From positions 186,001-250,000 of the forward strand of contig NZ_AQWN01000003.1 in assembly GCF_000376385.1 (NCBI RefSeq): a DNA stretch of 64,000 nt, read 5' to 3'. Origin of the DNA: Desulfurispora thermophila DSM 16022 (GTDB lineage Bacteria; Bacillota; Desulfotomaculia; Desulfotomaculales; Desulfurisporaceae). The translations under genes were made by a program, and so were the position numbers. The notes below the pieces were generated by a model. That model was given only the letters and a program-made list of their open reading frames with translations, had not been told where the DNA came from and searched no databases. Of this stretch, positions 1-7,733 are shown in pieces; position 1 is the stretch's first letter; each line of letters begins with the position of its first letter.

Positions 1-1
1 G

Positions 2-676
2 GACGCCGCCATGGATCAGCTGGCGGCCGACGACCAGGTGCGGGTGATCATCATCACCGGCGCGGGCGAGAAGTCCTTTGTGGCCGGTGCCGACATCGCC
101 TTTATGAGCCAGCTTAGCCCCATGGAAGCCAAGCAATTTGCCCGCAAGGGGCAGCAGGTTTTCAGCAAAATTGAAAACCTGCCCAAGCCCGTGATCGCCG
201 CCATTAACGGCTTTGCCCTGGGTGGTGGCAACGAGCTGGCCATGGCCTGCGACATCCGCATTGCCAGCGAAAAAGCCAAATTCGGCCAGCCCGAAGTCAA
301 CCTGGGCCTGATTGCCGGCTTTGGCGGCACCCAGCGCCTGACCCGCCTGGTCAACCCGGGTATGGCCAAGGAGATCCTCTTCACGGCCGATATGTACGAC
401 GCGGAGACCGCCCTCAAAATCGGGCTGGTCAACCACGTGGTGCCGGCGGAAGAGTTGATGAACTTCTGCAAGAGCATGGCCAAGCGCATTGCCGCCCGCG
501 GCCCCATTGCCGTGCGGTTGAGCAAGGAAGCCGTGAACGACGGCCTGGAGATGGATCTGGAAAAGGCCTTCATCCACGAGGCCGATCTGTTTGGCCTGGT
601 CTTCACCACGCAGGACCGGGCGGAGGGCATCGATGCCTTCTTGAACAAGCGCAAGCCCGAGTTCAAGAATAAGTAA
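2..676 (+). CDS. enoyl-CoA hydratase/isomerase (crotonase family), 5'-truncated by window edge
   Basis: The product hydrates trans-2-enoyl-CoA to 3-hydroxyacyl-CoA in the cytoplasm (beta-oxidation or butyrate-type pathways). The frame is open from the first bases of the window, so the first ATG at 11 is probably internal. Family members are about 260 residues and roughly 35 N-terminal residues are missing here. The oxyanion-hole segment GFALGGGNELAMACD carries the first catalytic Glu, and QPEVNLGL carries the second, so hydratase activity is expected. The C-terminal part ends in a Lys-rich KRKPEFKNK tail. A strong terminator follows. The two acyl-CoA dehydrogenase genes about 6 kb downstream fit a fatty- or aromatic-acyl-CoA metabolism theme, but they are separate transcription units. 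Substrate length cannot be read from the sequence. Confidence 0.93.
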   Translation, partial: DAAMDQLAADDQVRVIIITGAGEKSFVAGADIAFMSQLSPMEAKQFARKGQQVFSKIENLPKPVIAAINGFALGGGNELAMACDIRIASEKAKFGQPEVNLGLIAGFGGTQRLTRLVNPGMAKEILFTADMYDAETALKIGLVNHVVPAEELMNFCKSMAKRIAARGPIAVRLSKEAVNDGLEMDLEKAFIHEADLFGLVFTTQDRAEGIDAFLNKRKPEFKNK

Positions 677-750
677 AGGCGATTTTGCCCGAAAGCAAGT
701 CTGGATGTGTTGCCTTTAAAGGGATTTGAGCGGGGGTTGAGGAATAATAA

Positions 751-782
751 AAAGCAGGTCTCGTCCGGGACCTGCTTTTTTC
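751..782 (+). terminator. rho-independent terminator after the crotonase gene
   Basis: A perfect 10-bp stem (751-760 AAAGCAGGTC pairs with 769-778) with an 8-nt loop is followed by a run of T. It ends the crotonase transcript before the M24 peptidase gene. Confidence 0.9.
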
Positions 783-861
783 CAGGAGAAAGATAAATAG
801 AGAATATTGAGAATATTGAAAACTATTGTTGGCACGAGCGTGTGAAAAGGGGGTTTTGTAT

Positions 862-2052
862 ATGCTGACAGTGCCCCGGGAGGAAATAACCGCCCGCTGG
901 CAGGGACTGCAGGCCGCGCTGGGCGGGGCCGGAATGGCCGGCGCCCTGCTCTGGCAGGGTGCCGATCTCTACTACTACACCGGCGTTTTCCAGCAGGGCG
1001 TGCTCTGGGTGCCCGCTGCCGGCCAGCCGGTGTTCTGTGTACGGCGCAGCTATGAAGAGGCAGCCCGCTACGCCCAGCTGGACCAGGTGGTGCGGATAAA
1101 CAGTTACAAGCAGCTGTCCGAGGTGCTCCAGTCCTGCGGCTATACGCTGGACGGGGTGATCGGGCTGGAGTACGATGTTTTACCCGTGCAATATTATGAA
1201 ATGCTGCGGCAGCTTTTCCCGGCCGCCCGCTGGCAAAATGTGTCCCATCTGATCCGGCAGCAGCGGGCGGTGAAATCCGCCTTCGAACTGAAGTTGATCC
1301 GGCAGGCGGCGGCCGCTCTGGATGATGCGTACTCTGCCCTGAGCGGCGAACTGCAGCCCGGGCAGGCCGAGCACCAGATCGCGGCCCGGCTGGAGCAGTT
1401 GCTGCGCCAGCGGGGTCACCAGGGCGTGGTGCGCCTGCGGGGGCTGAACAGCGAGTTCCATTACGGCTGTGTACTGGCCGGGCCCAGCGGCGGGGTGGCC
1501 AGCTATTTCGACGGCCCGCTGGGGGGCTGCGGCCTGAGCCTGGCTTACCCCATGGGGCCGGGCCGGGAGGTCTGGCAAACCGGGCAGCCCCTGATGATCG
1601 ACTATGTGGCCTGTCTGGAGGGGTATTGCGTGGACATGTCCCGCGTCTTTGTGGCCGGCCAGCTGCCGCCCCTGCTGGAAAAGGCACACCAGGTGGCGCT
1701 GGAAATTGAACAGGCCATAGTGGAAAGCGTCCGGCCGGGGCGGCCGGCCGAGGAAGCCCACCTGTTGGCCCTGACCATGGCTGAAAAGGCGGGGCTGGCC
1801 GAGCATTTCATGGGGCACGGCAGCCCGGTGGGCTTCATCGGCCACGGCGTGGGGCTGGAACTGAACGAACTGCCCGTGCTGGCCCGGGGCATCAAAGCGC
1901 TCCTTGTAGCCGGTATGGTCATCGCCGTGGAGCCCAAATTCATCTTCCCCGGCCTGGGTGCGGTGGGCACCGAGAGCACCTACCTGCTCACCGAGCACAA
2001 AATGGAAAAATTGACCCGTTTTCCCGCGCAGCTGTATAATATAGCTGGTTAA
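862..2052 (+). CDS. M24 family metallopeptidase (Xaa-Pro aminopeptidase-like)
   Basis: 396 residues. An N-terminal creatinase-like domain (about residues 1-140) is followed by the pita-bread M24 catalytic fold. All five expected metal ligands can be seen: Asp in MIDYVA, Asp in CVDMSR, His in GHGVGLE, Glu in AVEPKF and Glu in GTESTYLL. These predict an active dinuclear-metal aminopeptidase removing N-terminal residues before proline. It should be cytoplasmic, as there is no signal peptide. I chose the ATG at 862 because an AAGGGGG ribosome site lies 8 bases upstream. An earlier in-frame start at 826 has no such site. It is probably a single-gene unit, downstream of a terminator. Activity on proline peptides rather than another M24 substrate is inferred from family resemblance only. 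Confidence 0.88.
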   Translation: MLTVPREEITARWQGLQAALGGAGMAGALLWQGADLYYYTGVFQQGVLWVPAAGQPVFCVRRSYEEAARYAQLDQVVRINSYKQLSEVLQSCGYTLDGVIGLEYDVLPVQYYEMLRQLFPAARWQNVSHLIRQQRAVKSAFELKLIRQAAAALDDAYSALSGELQPGQAEHQIAARLEQLLRQRGHQGVVRLRGLNSEFHYGCVLAGPSGGVASYFDGPLGGCGLSLAYPMGPGREVWQTGQPLMIDYVACLEGYCVDMSRVFVAGQLPPLLEKAHQVALEIEQAIVESVRPGRPAEEAHLLALTMAEKAGLAEHFMGHGSPVGFIGHGVGLELNELPVLARGIKALLVAGMVIAVEPKFIFPGLGAVGTESTYLLTEHKMEKLTRFPAQLYNIAG

Positions 2053-2158
2053 TGAGGCGGATTTAAATATAGCGGGTAATGAGCGGGCAGCGCATTGATG
2101 ATATAATAAAATGTACAATGGGTTGGTAATGCTGCCGGTGATGGGCGGTGATTAAAGC

Positions 2159-2350
2159 ATGGATATAACCTGGCTGTTTTTATTTCTCTGCCCATACATG
2201 TTGCTGTACTTTTACCTGATCGACTTCACTGACTGGGCGCACTGGAAGATTGCTTTTTTCTGGACCTGCGGTCTGGCCCTGATTTTTGCCGGTTGGCTGG
2301 CGATCAACTACTATAATCCCCAGCCGCCGGCCTTCCCACAACTTTTTTAG
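2159..2350 (+). CDS. small two-helix membrane protein, unknown function
   Basis: 63 residues with two hydrophobic stretches (about 4-22 and 31-50) separated by an acidic turn (LIDFTDWAH), giving a short hairpin membrane protein. A weak GGCGGTGAT ribosome-site candidate precedes the ATG. I do not recognise the family. Base composition and the absence of a competing frame make it a plausible real gene, but nothing in the neighbourhood suggests a role. Confidence 0.5.
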   Translation: MDITWLFLFLCPYMLLYFYLIDFTDWAHWKIAFFWTCGLALIFAGWLAINYYNPQPPAFPQLF

Positions 2351-2502
2351 CCGTGATTTGTGCTCGAACGGCTTTTATTTCCATGTTGATGTTGTGCTAA
2401 ATATGGCAATTGCGCTGAGCGTAAAAATGTCTCTGCTATATGGATAGTGCTGTACACAGCGTTAACATTAGTGCGACTTATGACAGGTGAGGAGGAACAA
2501 CT

Positions 2503-2817
2503 GTGCCGCAGCCGAGATTGAACTTAGAACAGTTTGAGCAAATGTTCCTGCAAGTGCTGCAGTCCGGGCTACCCGGCCAGCCGGTGTCCCTGCAGAGCAT
2601 ATGGCAGGAACTGGCCGACGAACAGCAACGGCGCGCGCTGCTGCAAAAATTCAAAGAGGTGGCCGGGGAGGCCACCGGTGTGGAACTGGTAATCAGTCCG
2701 GGCATGGAAAACTTTCAGGGCCAGGTGCAGAGCGTGGTCATCCAGCTCTTTCACGTCTATTCCACCGTACACCTGATGGAACGGATCAACGCCAAAATCC
2801 TGGCCAGGAGGGCTTGA
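2503..2817 (+). CDS. conserved-looking hypothetical protein, 104 aa
   Basis: Unrecognised soluble protein. The GTG start at 2503 is supported by a very strong AGGTGAGGAGGA site 7-10 bases upstream. The N-terminal half is helix-forming and Gln/Glu/Leu-rich (LEQFEQMFLQVLQSG, ELADEQQRRALLQKF). The C-terminal half is more beta-like (GVELVISPG, QSVVIQLFHVYSTVHLM). No catalytic motif, metal cluster or membrane segment is visible. Its stop codon overlaps the -35 box of the tRNA-Leu promoter, so transcription may run into the tRNA. Confidence 0.65.
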   Translation: MPQPRLNLEQFEQMFLQVLQSGLPGQPVSLQSIWQELADEQQRRALLQKFKEVAGEATGVELVISPGMENFQGQVQSVVIQLFHVYSTVHLMERINAKILARRA

Positions 2818-2842
2818 CGCCGCCCGCAAAACGTGCTAACAT
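2814..2842 (+). promoter_or_regulatory. sigma-A-type promoter for tRNA-Leu
   Basis: TTGACG (2814-2819), 17-bp spacer, TAACAT (2837-2842). Initiation would fall about 20 bases before the mature tRNA 5' end. The -35 box overlaps the stop codon of the preceding gene. Confidence 0.7.
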
Positions 2843-2868
2843 ATCACTTGCAGCAAAAAATGAATAAT

Positions 2869-2951
2869 GTCGGAGTGGCGGAACTGGCAGACGCGTACGT
2901 TTGAGGGGCGTATGGGAAACCGTGCGGGTTCAAGTCCCGCCTCCGACACCA
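2869..2951 (+). tRNA. tRNA-Leu(GAG)
   Basis: Class II tRNA with acceptor stem GTCGGAG/CTCCGAC, D-arm GCGG...GGCAGACG, anticodon stem TACGT/GCGTA, loop TTGAGGG with anticodon GAG at 2903-2905, a long variable arm, and T-stem GCGGG/CCCGC with TTCAAGT loop. The discriminator A at 2948 is followed by a genomically encoded CCA (2949-2951). It reads CUC/CUU leucine codons. It lies alone between a promoter and a terminator. Confidence 0.96.
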
Positions 2952-2967
2952 GAAAGCCTTTAAGCCC

Positions 2968-2999
2968 AAAGGGCCGTGGAAACCACCACGGCCCTTTTG
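2968..2999 (+). terminator. terminator after tRNA-Leu
   Basis: Stem GGGCCGTGG (2971-2979)/CCACGGCCC (2986-2994), extended by AAA/TTT pairs, followed by TTTT. Confidence 0.9.
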
Positions 3000-3082
3000 C
3001 TTTAAGTGTCGTACGCGGTCAGCACGCACCCAAATGTACGGTAAATCAGCCAAAAAAGCACCGCGCGTTATTTTCAGGCAGC

Positions 3083-3111
3083 TTTCCACACTACCAGTTA
3101 CATGGTAAAAT
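3083..3111 (+). promoter_or_regulatory. sigma-A-type promoter before the Rpn-like pseudogene
   Basis: TTTCCA (3083-3088), 17-bp spacer, extended -10 TGG-TAAAAT (3103-3111). It still looks functional although the gene behind it is broken. Confidence 0.5.
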
Positions 3112-3135
3112 CAAAACCAGAAGGAGTGCCGCCTG

Positions 3136-4099
3136 ATGACCCACCCCGTCCACCAACCACACGACAAGGGCTACAAGTATTTGCTAAAGAACAATGAAAC
3201 CTTCCTGCAACTACTGCAAAACTTTGTTCCAGCCCCCTGGGTACGAAACATTGATCCACAAAGTCTGATCCTTGTAGATAAAAGCTACATCACCCAGGAA
3301 TTTGCCGACAAAGAGGCGGACATTGTCTACCGGCTGAAAAGCACTGCAGGCGACGTCATCTTTTATGTCCTGCTGGAGCTACAGTCCACAGTGGATTACC
3401 TGATGCCCTTTCGCCTACTATTGTACATGGTGGAAATCTGGCGGGAGGTGTTTAACAACACACCGCAAAATGAGCGGGAAAGTAAGCACTTTCGTCTGCC
3501 AGCCATCATCCCCTGGTGCTGTAAACTGTCAGTCCGGTTGGACAGCAACTACATCCTTTTAGGAAATTCTGTCCGAACAGGAGCAATTTGCCGGGTATCT
3601 TCTCAACTTTCACTATGAGCTAATATGTGTGCATGATTATAGCGACCGGGAACTTATGCGCATAGCCAACCTGATGGCCGCCGTGTTCATGTTGGACAAA
3701 AGCAGGGACTGGCAACAGGTATTCAAAACTCTGCGCCGGTTGTTGCGCGTAACCAGGAAAATGACATCAAATGACTTTCAGTGTTTTAAGAGCTTTTTGC
3801 GCAGGATTATCGCGCCGTATTTGCCAGTGGAAAAATAGGTGGAAGTAGAGGAATTACTGCAAAAAGCAGGGCCAGAGTTATGGTTACCAATGTTACCAAT
3901 AGAGAGGATTATTGCCGAGAGCATGGCAGATGCCGAGCGAAGAGGTATTCAGCAGGGTATGTTGCGCGGCGAATATGACAGAGCACGCAAAACAGCTCTG
4001 GCTATGCTTAAAAAAGGATACCCATCGGAAGAGGTTGCAGAAATTAACGATCTTCCACTTGAAGAAGTGCTTGAGTTGCAAAAGAAAACTGTACACTAG
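3136..4099 (+). pseudogene. decayed Rpn/PD-(D/E)XK family nuclease-transposase
   Basis: Resembles the Rpn recombination-promoting nuclease/putative transposase family (transposase_31, PD-(D/E)XK fold). The start is at the ATG at 3136. The N-terminal catalytic region survives, including DKEADIVYRL and VIFYVLLELQST (D...E-x-Q type motif). The frame is lost near 3512-3530, where the expected sequence after LPAIIP can be restored by assuming two single-base deletions. The downstream frame continues (EILSEQEQFAGYLLNF, ...RELMRIANLMAAVF) but contains two in-frame TAG codons, at 3560-3562 and 3836-3838. The tail 3839-4099 (RGIQQGMLRGEYDRARKTALAMLKKGYPSEEVAEI) is the usual C-terminal repeat of this family. 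Two stops plus a frameshift make it a pseudogene rather than a recoded gene. It retains a promoter, ribosome site and terminator. Confidence 0.85.
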
Positions 4100-4107
4100 G
4101 TTTCGGC

Positions 4108-4137
4108 AACCACCGCTAGAGCGGTGGTTTTCTGTTT
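4108..4137 (+). terminator. terminator after the Rpn-like pseudogene
   Basis: 10-bp stem AACCACCGCT (4108-4117)/AGCGGTGGTT (4120-4129) with a 2-base loop, followed by TTCTGTTT. Confidence 0.8.
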
Positions 4138-4200
4138 GTAAGCATAAAATGATCCTTACCCTGCTATGAACTGTACTTACTGTTATCATCCTGGGTATGC

Positions 4201-4338
4201 GGCCACTGGACAGAGTTGAGTATTGAAGAAATGCTCAAACTGGCCGACCGGGCGCTTTACCAGCCCAAAGCTGCCGAGAGAAACCGCACCACGGTCTGGC
4301 AAAATTTACATGGAACACAGGTACTGTTCGCTCCTTGA
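4201..4338 (+). pseudogene. C-terminal remnant of a GGDEF (diguanylate cyclase) domain
   Basis: A 45-codon open stretch ending at TGA 4336-4338 reads EEMLKLADRALYQPKAAERNRT, the usual last helix and strand of a GGDEF domain (family form ADxALYxAKxxGRN). There is no start codon context, no GGDEF motif and no upstream domain, so the rest of the gene is gone. A similar remnant occurs in the window near 51830 in a broken response regulator. The dinB-like promoter has been built over its stop codon. Confidence 0.75.
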
Positions 4339-4364
4339 CACAAAACTCCTGTTTGCCGCATAAT
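4335..4364 (+). promoter_or_regulatory. sigma-A promoter of the Y-family polymerase gene
   Basis: TTGACA (4335-4340), 18-bp spacer, CATAAT (4359-4364), with a short leader to the ATG at 4400. No LexA box of the GAAC-N4-GTTC type was found close by; the GAAC...GTTC pair just upstream has a 9-base spacer. Confidence 0.7.
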
Positions 4365-4399
4365 TATTCCATAAAACACCCGTTCCGGGAAGTGGTGGC

Positions 4400-5884
4400 A
4401 TGGAGCGCGTGATTGCCCTGGTGGACATGAACTCTTTCTTTGCCAGCTGTCACCAGGCCGAAAACCCGGCCCTGGAGGGAAAAGAGGTGATTGTGGCCGG
4501 TGATCCGGCCCACCGCACCGGCATTGTGCTGGCCTGTTCCTACCCCTGCAAGGCCAAAGGGGTGAAGACCGGCATGGCGGTGGGGGAGGCCAGGTTGCTC
4601 TGTCCGGACGCCCACTATTTCCGGCCGGACTACCGCCTGTATGTGGAGTACTCCAGCCGCATTCTGGCCATTCTGCGCGATTTCACCGACCTGGTGGAGC
4701 CCTTTTCTATTGACGAAGCCTTTCTGGATCTTACGGGGGTTTTGCACCTGTGGGGGACGCCGCTTAAGACGGCCACCCTGATCAAACAGCGCATTCGCCG
4801 GGAGACCGGCCTTTTTTGCAGTGTGGGCATTGGCCCCAACAAGCTGGTGGCCAAAATGGCCGCCGGCCTGCAAAAGCCCGACGGGCTGACGGTTTTGCCC
4901 ACGGTGGAGGACTACCGGCGGGCCTTTTACCATCGCCCGGTGCGGGAGCTGTTCGGCGTGGGCAGTCATTACGAGCGCCACCTGCGCAACTACGGCATCC
5001 GCACCATTGGCGACCTGGCCGGCTTTCCGGTGCAAATATTAAAGCAGCGCTGGGGCAAAAACGGCGAGATGCTCTGGCACTGTGCCCGGGGGATTGACTG
5101 CTCGCCGGTCAGTCCCGCTGCGCTGGACGTCTCCCGCAGCATGGGGCAGCAAAAGACCCTGCCCCGGGATATCTACAGCCGGGAGAAGATTAAGACCGTT
5201 ATCCTGGAGCTGTGCGAACTGGTGGCCCGGCGGGTGCGCCAGGGGGGGTATGCGGGGCGGACGGTTTTTCTCACCCTGCGGGACAGCGATTTCAATTTTT
5301 TCACCCGCTCCACCAGTTTAAAGCACTACACCGATCTGGGCGACGACATTTACAGCGCGGCCTGCCTGCTGCTGGACAGGCACTGGAGCGAGGGCCGGCC
5401 GGTGCGGCTGGTGGGTGTCACGCTGGGCGGCCTGGTGCGCAGCTGGTACCGGCAGCCCGATCTGTTCGGCCGGCAGGAGCGGCAGGTCAGGTTGAGCCAC
5501 GCCTGTGACGCCATCAAAAACCGCCACGGCGAGAAAACCATTTTCCGGGGGGTATCTCTGCGGGAGGAAAGTCTGATGCAGATTAAAAACAATATACTGT
5601 GGGAAAAACACCGCCTGTATTTGCCCGAAATGCGGGAAAAGGCCATCCACCGCTGCCGGGACTGCAAATTTTTCGTGCTGGTGCAGGGGCGGGAAGAACT
5701 GCGGCCGGGTTGTGTGGCCGGCATCCGGGCTTTTGCCAGCTATGAAAAGCCCGTGCCGGGCGTGGTCCCGGCCCATGAAATTATGCGCCTGGTGGGCCTG
5801 GAAGGATTAAACCAGGCCCTGCAGGGCGCCAATCCGGAAAAGCAGAGTTGCGGCCGGTTTGTTTTAAAACCTGTGGCCCGCTAG
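4400..5884 (+). CDS. Y-family DNA polymerase (UvrX/DinB-like) with extended C-terminus
   Basis: 494 residues; translesion DNA polymerase. The catalytic palm is intact: VDMNSFFASCHQ (first Asp) near residue 9 and SIDEAFLDLTG (Asp-Glu pair) near 106. These are followed by SVGIGPNKLVAKMA, the helix-hairpin-helix thumb (REIFGVG-like RELFGVGSHYERHLRNYGIRTIGDLA) and a little-finger domain. The fingers motif ACSYPCKAKGVKTGM is Cys-containing and typical of the Gram-positive UvrX/YqjW branch rather than classic Pol IV. DinB is usually about 350-420 residues. The extra C-terminal stretch (about 395-494) contains HRCRDCKFF and a later Cys pair that could bind zinc. It is a single gene under its own promoter, convergent with an acyl-CoA dehydrogenase gene. 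UvrX homologs in Bacilli are often phage- or plasmid-associated, but no phage genes are nearby. Confidence 0.88.
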   Translation: MERVIALVDMNSFFASCHQAENPALEGKEVIVAGDPAHRTGIVLACSYPCKAKGVKTGMAVGEARLLCPDAHYFRPDYRLYVEYSSRILAILRDFTDLVEPFSIDEAFLDLTGVLHLWGTPLKTATLIKQRIRRETGLFCSVGIGPNKLVAKMAAGLQKPDGLTVLPTVEDYRRAFYHRPVRELFGVGSHYERHLRNYGIRTIGDLAGFPVQILKQRWGKNGEMLWHCARGIDCSPVSPAALDVSRSMGQQKTLPRDIYSREKIKTVILELCELVARRVRQGGYAGRTVFLTLRDSDFNFFTRSTSLKHYTDLGDDIYSAACLLLDRHWSEGRPVRLVGVTLGGLVRSWYRQPDLFGRQERQVRLSHACDAIKNRHGEKTIFRGVSLREESLMQIKNNILWEKHRLYLPEMREKAIHRCRDCKFFVLVQGREELRPGCVAGIRAFASYEKPVPGVVPAHEIMRLVGLEGLNQALQGANPEKQSCGRFVLKPVAR

Positions 5885-5979
5885 TCACCGCCGGCTGTTT
5901 TGGCCCCCATACCGGATTGGCCCGGCAGGCCGGGGGAGTGAACCCAAAATAGTGCCGGGCAGGGGGGTGCCATTGCCTG

Positions 5980-7155
5980 TCACAAAAGTGAAGTGATCAC
6001 CAGCTTTTGCACATTGTCGGTTCCCTCGATGATGGGCAGCACCCGGGCGTCCCGCAGGTACATTTCCACCGGATGGCCCTGCAGGTAACTGCTGCCCCCG
6101 CAGATTTCCATGGCTTTAGCCGTCACCTGCACGGCCACCCGGCTGGCGGCCAGCTTGGCCATAGAGGAGGCCATGGAATAGTCCAGATCCCGGTCGATTA
6201 ACCAGCAGGCCTTCCACACCAGCAGGCGGGCGGCCTCGATGCTGGTGGCCAGCTCGGCCAGGGTGAAGGATACCCCCTGGTGGGAGAACACCGGCCGCCC
6301 AAACTGGACGCGCTCTTTGCTGTACTGCAGGGCGTATTCGTAGGCGGCCCGGGCGATGCCGATGCCGATGGCGCCGGCCAGGGCCCGCCCCCGGTCGAAG
6401 GTTTGCATCAGCAAAAGATAGGCGCTGCCCGGCCGGCCGATGACATTTTCCGCCTCCAGCCGTACATTGTTGAACAGCAGCTGCACTGTGTGGGCATAGC
6501 GGATGCCCATTTTCTGACGCACCGCGCCCACCTGCAGGCCGGGCGCATCGCCGGGCACCAGGAAGGAAAGCATGCTGCCCCTTTTGTTGGCCGGATCGGT
6601 GGTGGCAAAGAGGGTGATAAAACGGGCCACCCCGCCGTTAATCACATAGTCCTTGCTGCCGTTGAGCAGCCAGCGCTGCCCGCCGCCCCCGGCGGGGGCG
6701 GCGCTTTCCTCCCGGCAGGGTGTGGCGCTGGTCTCCAGCGCGCCCATGTCCGATCCGGCCGCCTTTTCGGTCAGGGCGAAGGCGGCTAAATTGGCCTGCG
6801 GCCCGGTCAGCAGCGGCAGGTATTTTTGCTTTTGTTCCCGGCTGCCGGCCAGGATGAGCGGGCTGGCGGCGTGGATGTTGGCCATGACCACCGCTGCCAG
6901 GCCGGCGCAGCCGGCGCTGATTTCCTCCAGCAGCAGCGCCGTGGTGAAATAGTCCAGCCCGCGGCCGCCGTACTCCCGGGGTACCGTGGGGGCGAGCAAA
7001 TTTTTTCCGGCCAGCAGGCCAGCCAGGGAGTAATCAAAGGAAAGATCCCCCTGCCGGTCAATCTGCAGGGCGGCCGGCGCGATCCTCTCCTGCACCAGGG
7101 CCCGCACCTCTTCCCGCAGTTCCTCCTGGGCCGGGGTCAGTTCAAAACTTACCAT
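5980..7155 (-). CDS. acyl-CoA dehydrogenase (gene A)
   Basis: 391 residues, full length for the family. The FAD-dependent enzyme oxidises acyl-CoA to 2-enoyl-CoA, passing electrons to ETF. Visible landmarks are the N-terminal helical domain (TPAQEELREEVRALVQ), middle beta domain AFALTEKAAGSDMGAL (FAD/substrate signature), KMGIRYAHTVQLLFNNVRL, and the C-terminal helical domain with RVQFGRPVFSHQGV and EICGGSSYLQGHPVEMYLRDARVLPIIEGTDNVQ, where the Glu of IEGT is the usual catalytic base. An unusual Gly/Ala/Pro-rich insertion (CREESAAPAGGGGQR) lies between the signature and KDYVINGG. The start overlaps the 3' end of the XRE regulator gene by 14 bases and uses GGAGGAAGAGG within it, so the two are translationally coupled. 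Confidence 0.9.
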   Translation of the reverse strand: MVSFELTPAQEELREEVRALVQERIAPAALQIDRQGDLSFDYSLAGLLAGKNLLAPTVPREYGGRGLDYFTTALLLEEISAGCAGLAAVVMANIHAASPLILAGSREQKQKYLPLLTGPQANLAAFALTEKAAGSDMGALETSATPCREESAAPAGGGGQRWLLNGSKDYVINGGVARFITLFATTDPANKRGSMLSFLVPGDAPGLQVGAVRQKMGIRYAHTVQLLFNNVRLEAENVIGRPGSAYLLLMQTFDRGRALAGAIGIGIARAAYEYALQYSKERVQFGRPVFSHQGVSFTLAELATSIEAARLLVWKACWLIDRDLDYSMASSMAKLAASRVAVQVTAKAMEICGGSSYLQGHPVEMYLRDARVLPIIEGTDNVQKLVITSLL

Positions 7156-7519
7156 CCTCTTCCTCCTCCCGCTTTTTCAGCCACAGGATAAAATCAATGG
7201 CCAGCCGGCGGTGGGCCGGGGAAAGCCCGGCCAGCGCCTTGAGCACCTTTTGGGCCTCGCCGTCCGGCAGGGGCGGGGCATGGCCCGGCTGGCCCTCTTC
7301 GTTCCATTCTTCGGTCAGGGGCTGCATGAAATATTCCAGGGGCTTTTGCAGCACCCGGGCTATTTTTTCCAGCTGGGCCAGGTACAGCCGCCGTTTGCCC
7401 TTTTCATAGTTGGACAGGGTGGACTGGGAGCAGCCCAGTCTGGCTGCCAGCTGCTCCTGGCTCAGCCCGGCTTCCTCCCGGGCCATCTGCAGCCGCCTGC
7501 CAATTAATTTGTAACTCAT
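7142..7519 (-). CDS. XRE-family helix-turn-helix transcriptional regulator
   Basis: 125 residues. The N-terminal HTH_3/Cro-C1 domain spans about residues 5-62 (GRRLQMAREEAGLSQEQLAARLGCS, then QSTLSNYEKGKRRL). A charged C-terminal extension (LAGLSPAHRRLAIDFILWLKKREEEEDGKF) could mediate dimerisation. It is the first gene of a two-gene minus-strand unit with the overlapping acyl-CoA dehydrogenase gene and is divergent from a second acyl-CoA dehydrogenase gene. The shared intergenic region holds a repeated 9-bp word that is a candidate operator. Control of both acyl-CoA dehydrogenase genes, plus autoregulation, is the simplest inference. The ribosome site AAAGGAG is 8 bases before the ATG. Confidence 0.88.
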   Translation of the reverse strand: MSYKLIGRRLQMAREEAGLSQEQLAARLGCSQSTLSNYEKGKRRLYLAQLEKIARVLQKPLEYFMQPLTEEWNEEGQPGHAPPLPDGEAQKVLKALAGLSPAHRRLAIDFILWLKKREEEEDGKF

Positions 7520-7559
7520 GGGGAAAGCTCCTTTGGCACAGTTTTATTTTTTAAGGAAG

Positions 7560-7670
7560 CTATTGCGCTGTAGTATTTAATTTTAAATTTAACACAAAAA
7601 TAGTTACTTTGTTTTTAAAAAATAAATTTTACAAATATTCTTGACAATATCTATTGCGCCGGCACATAAT
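7560..7670. promoter_or_regulatory. divergent promoter region with repeated CTATTGCGC words
   Basis: Plus-strand promoter TTGACA (7641-7646), 18-bp spacer, CATAAT (7665-7670) for the acyl-CoA dehydrogenase gene at 7734. The word CTATTGCGC occurs at 7651-7659, inside that spacer, and again at 7560-7568 close to the likely start of the divergent regulator gene. There it is part of an imperfect palindrome CTATTGCGCTGTAG. This placement suits a repressor operator for the XRE protein. The rest of the 214-bp gap is very AT-rich. Confidence 0.5.
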
Positions 7671-7733
7671 ATTACAAAGAATAATTATATAAATGACTAA
7701 TCGTAATACAGGAACCACAAAAAAGCGAGGTGC

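Noticed and set aside
716-1687. 323-codon open frame on the minus strand opposite the M24 peptidase
   Set aside because: Shadow of the plus-strand gene: Pro/Arg/Ala-rich, no ribosome site, no recognisable fold. The same applies to most long opposite-strand frames in this GC-rich window.
3560-3838. In-frame TAG codons read as pyrrolysine in the Rpn-like gene
   Set aside because: The same gene also has an unrelated frameshift, and no pyl genes or recoding signals were seen; decay explains both stops.
4300-4340. LexA (SOS) box before the Y-family polymerase
   Set aside because: GAAC and GTTC half-words are present but separated by nine bases instead of four.
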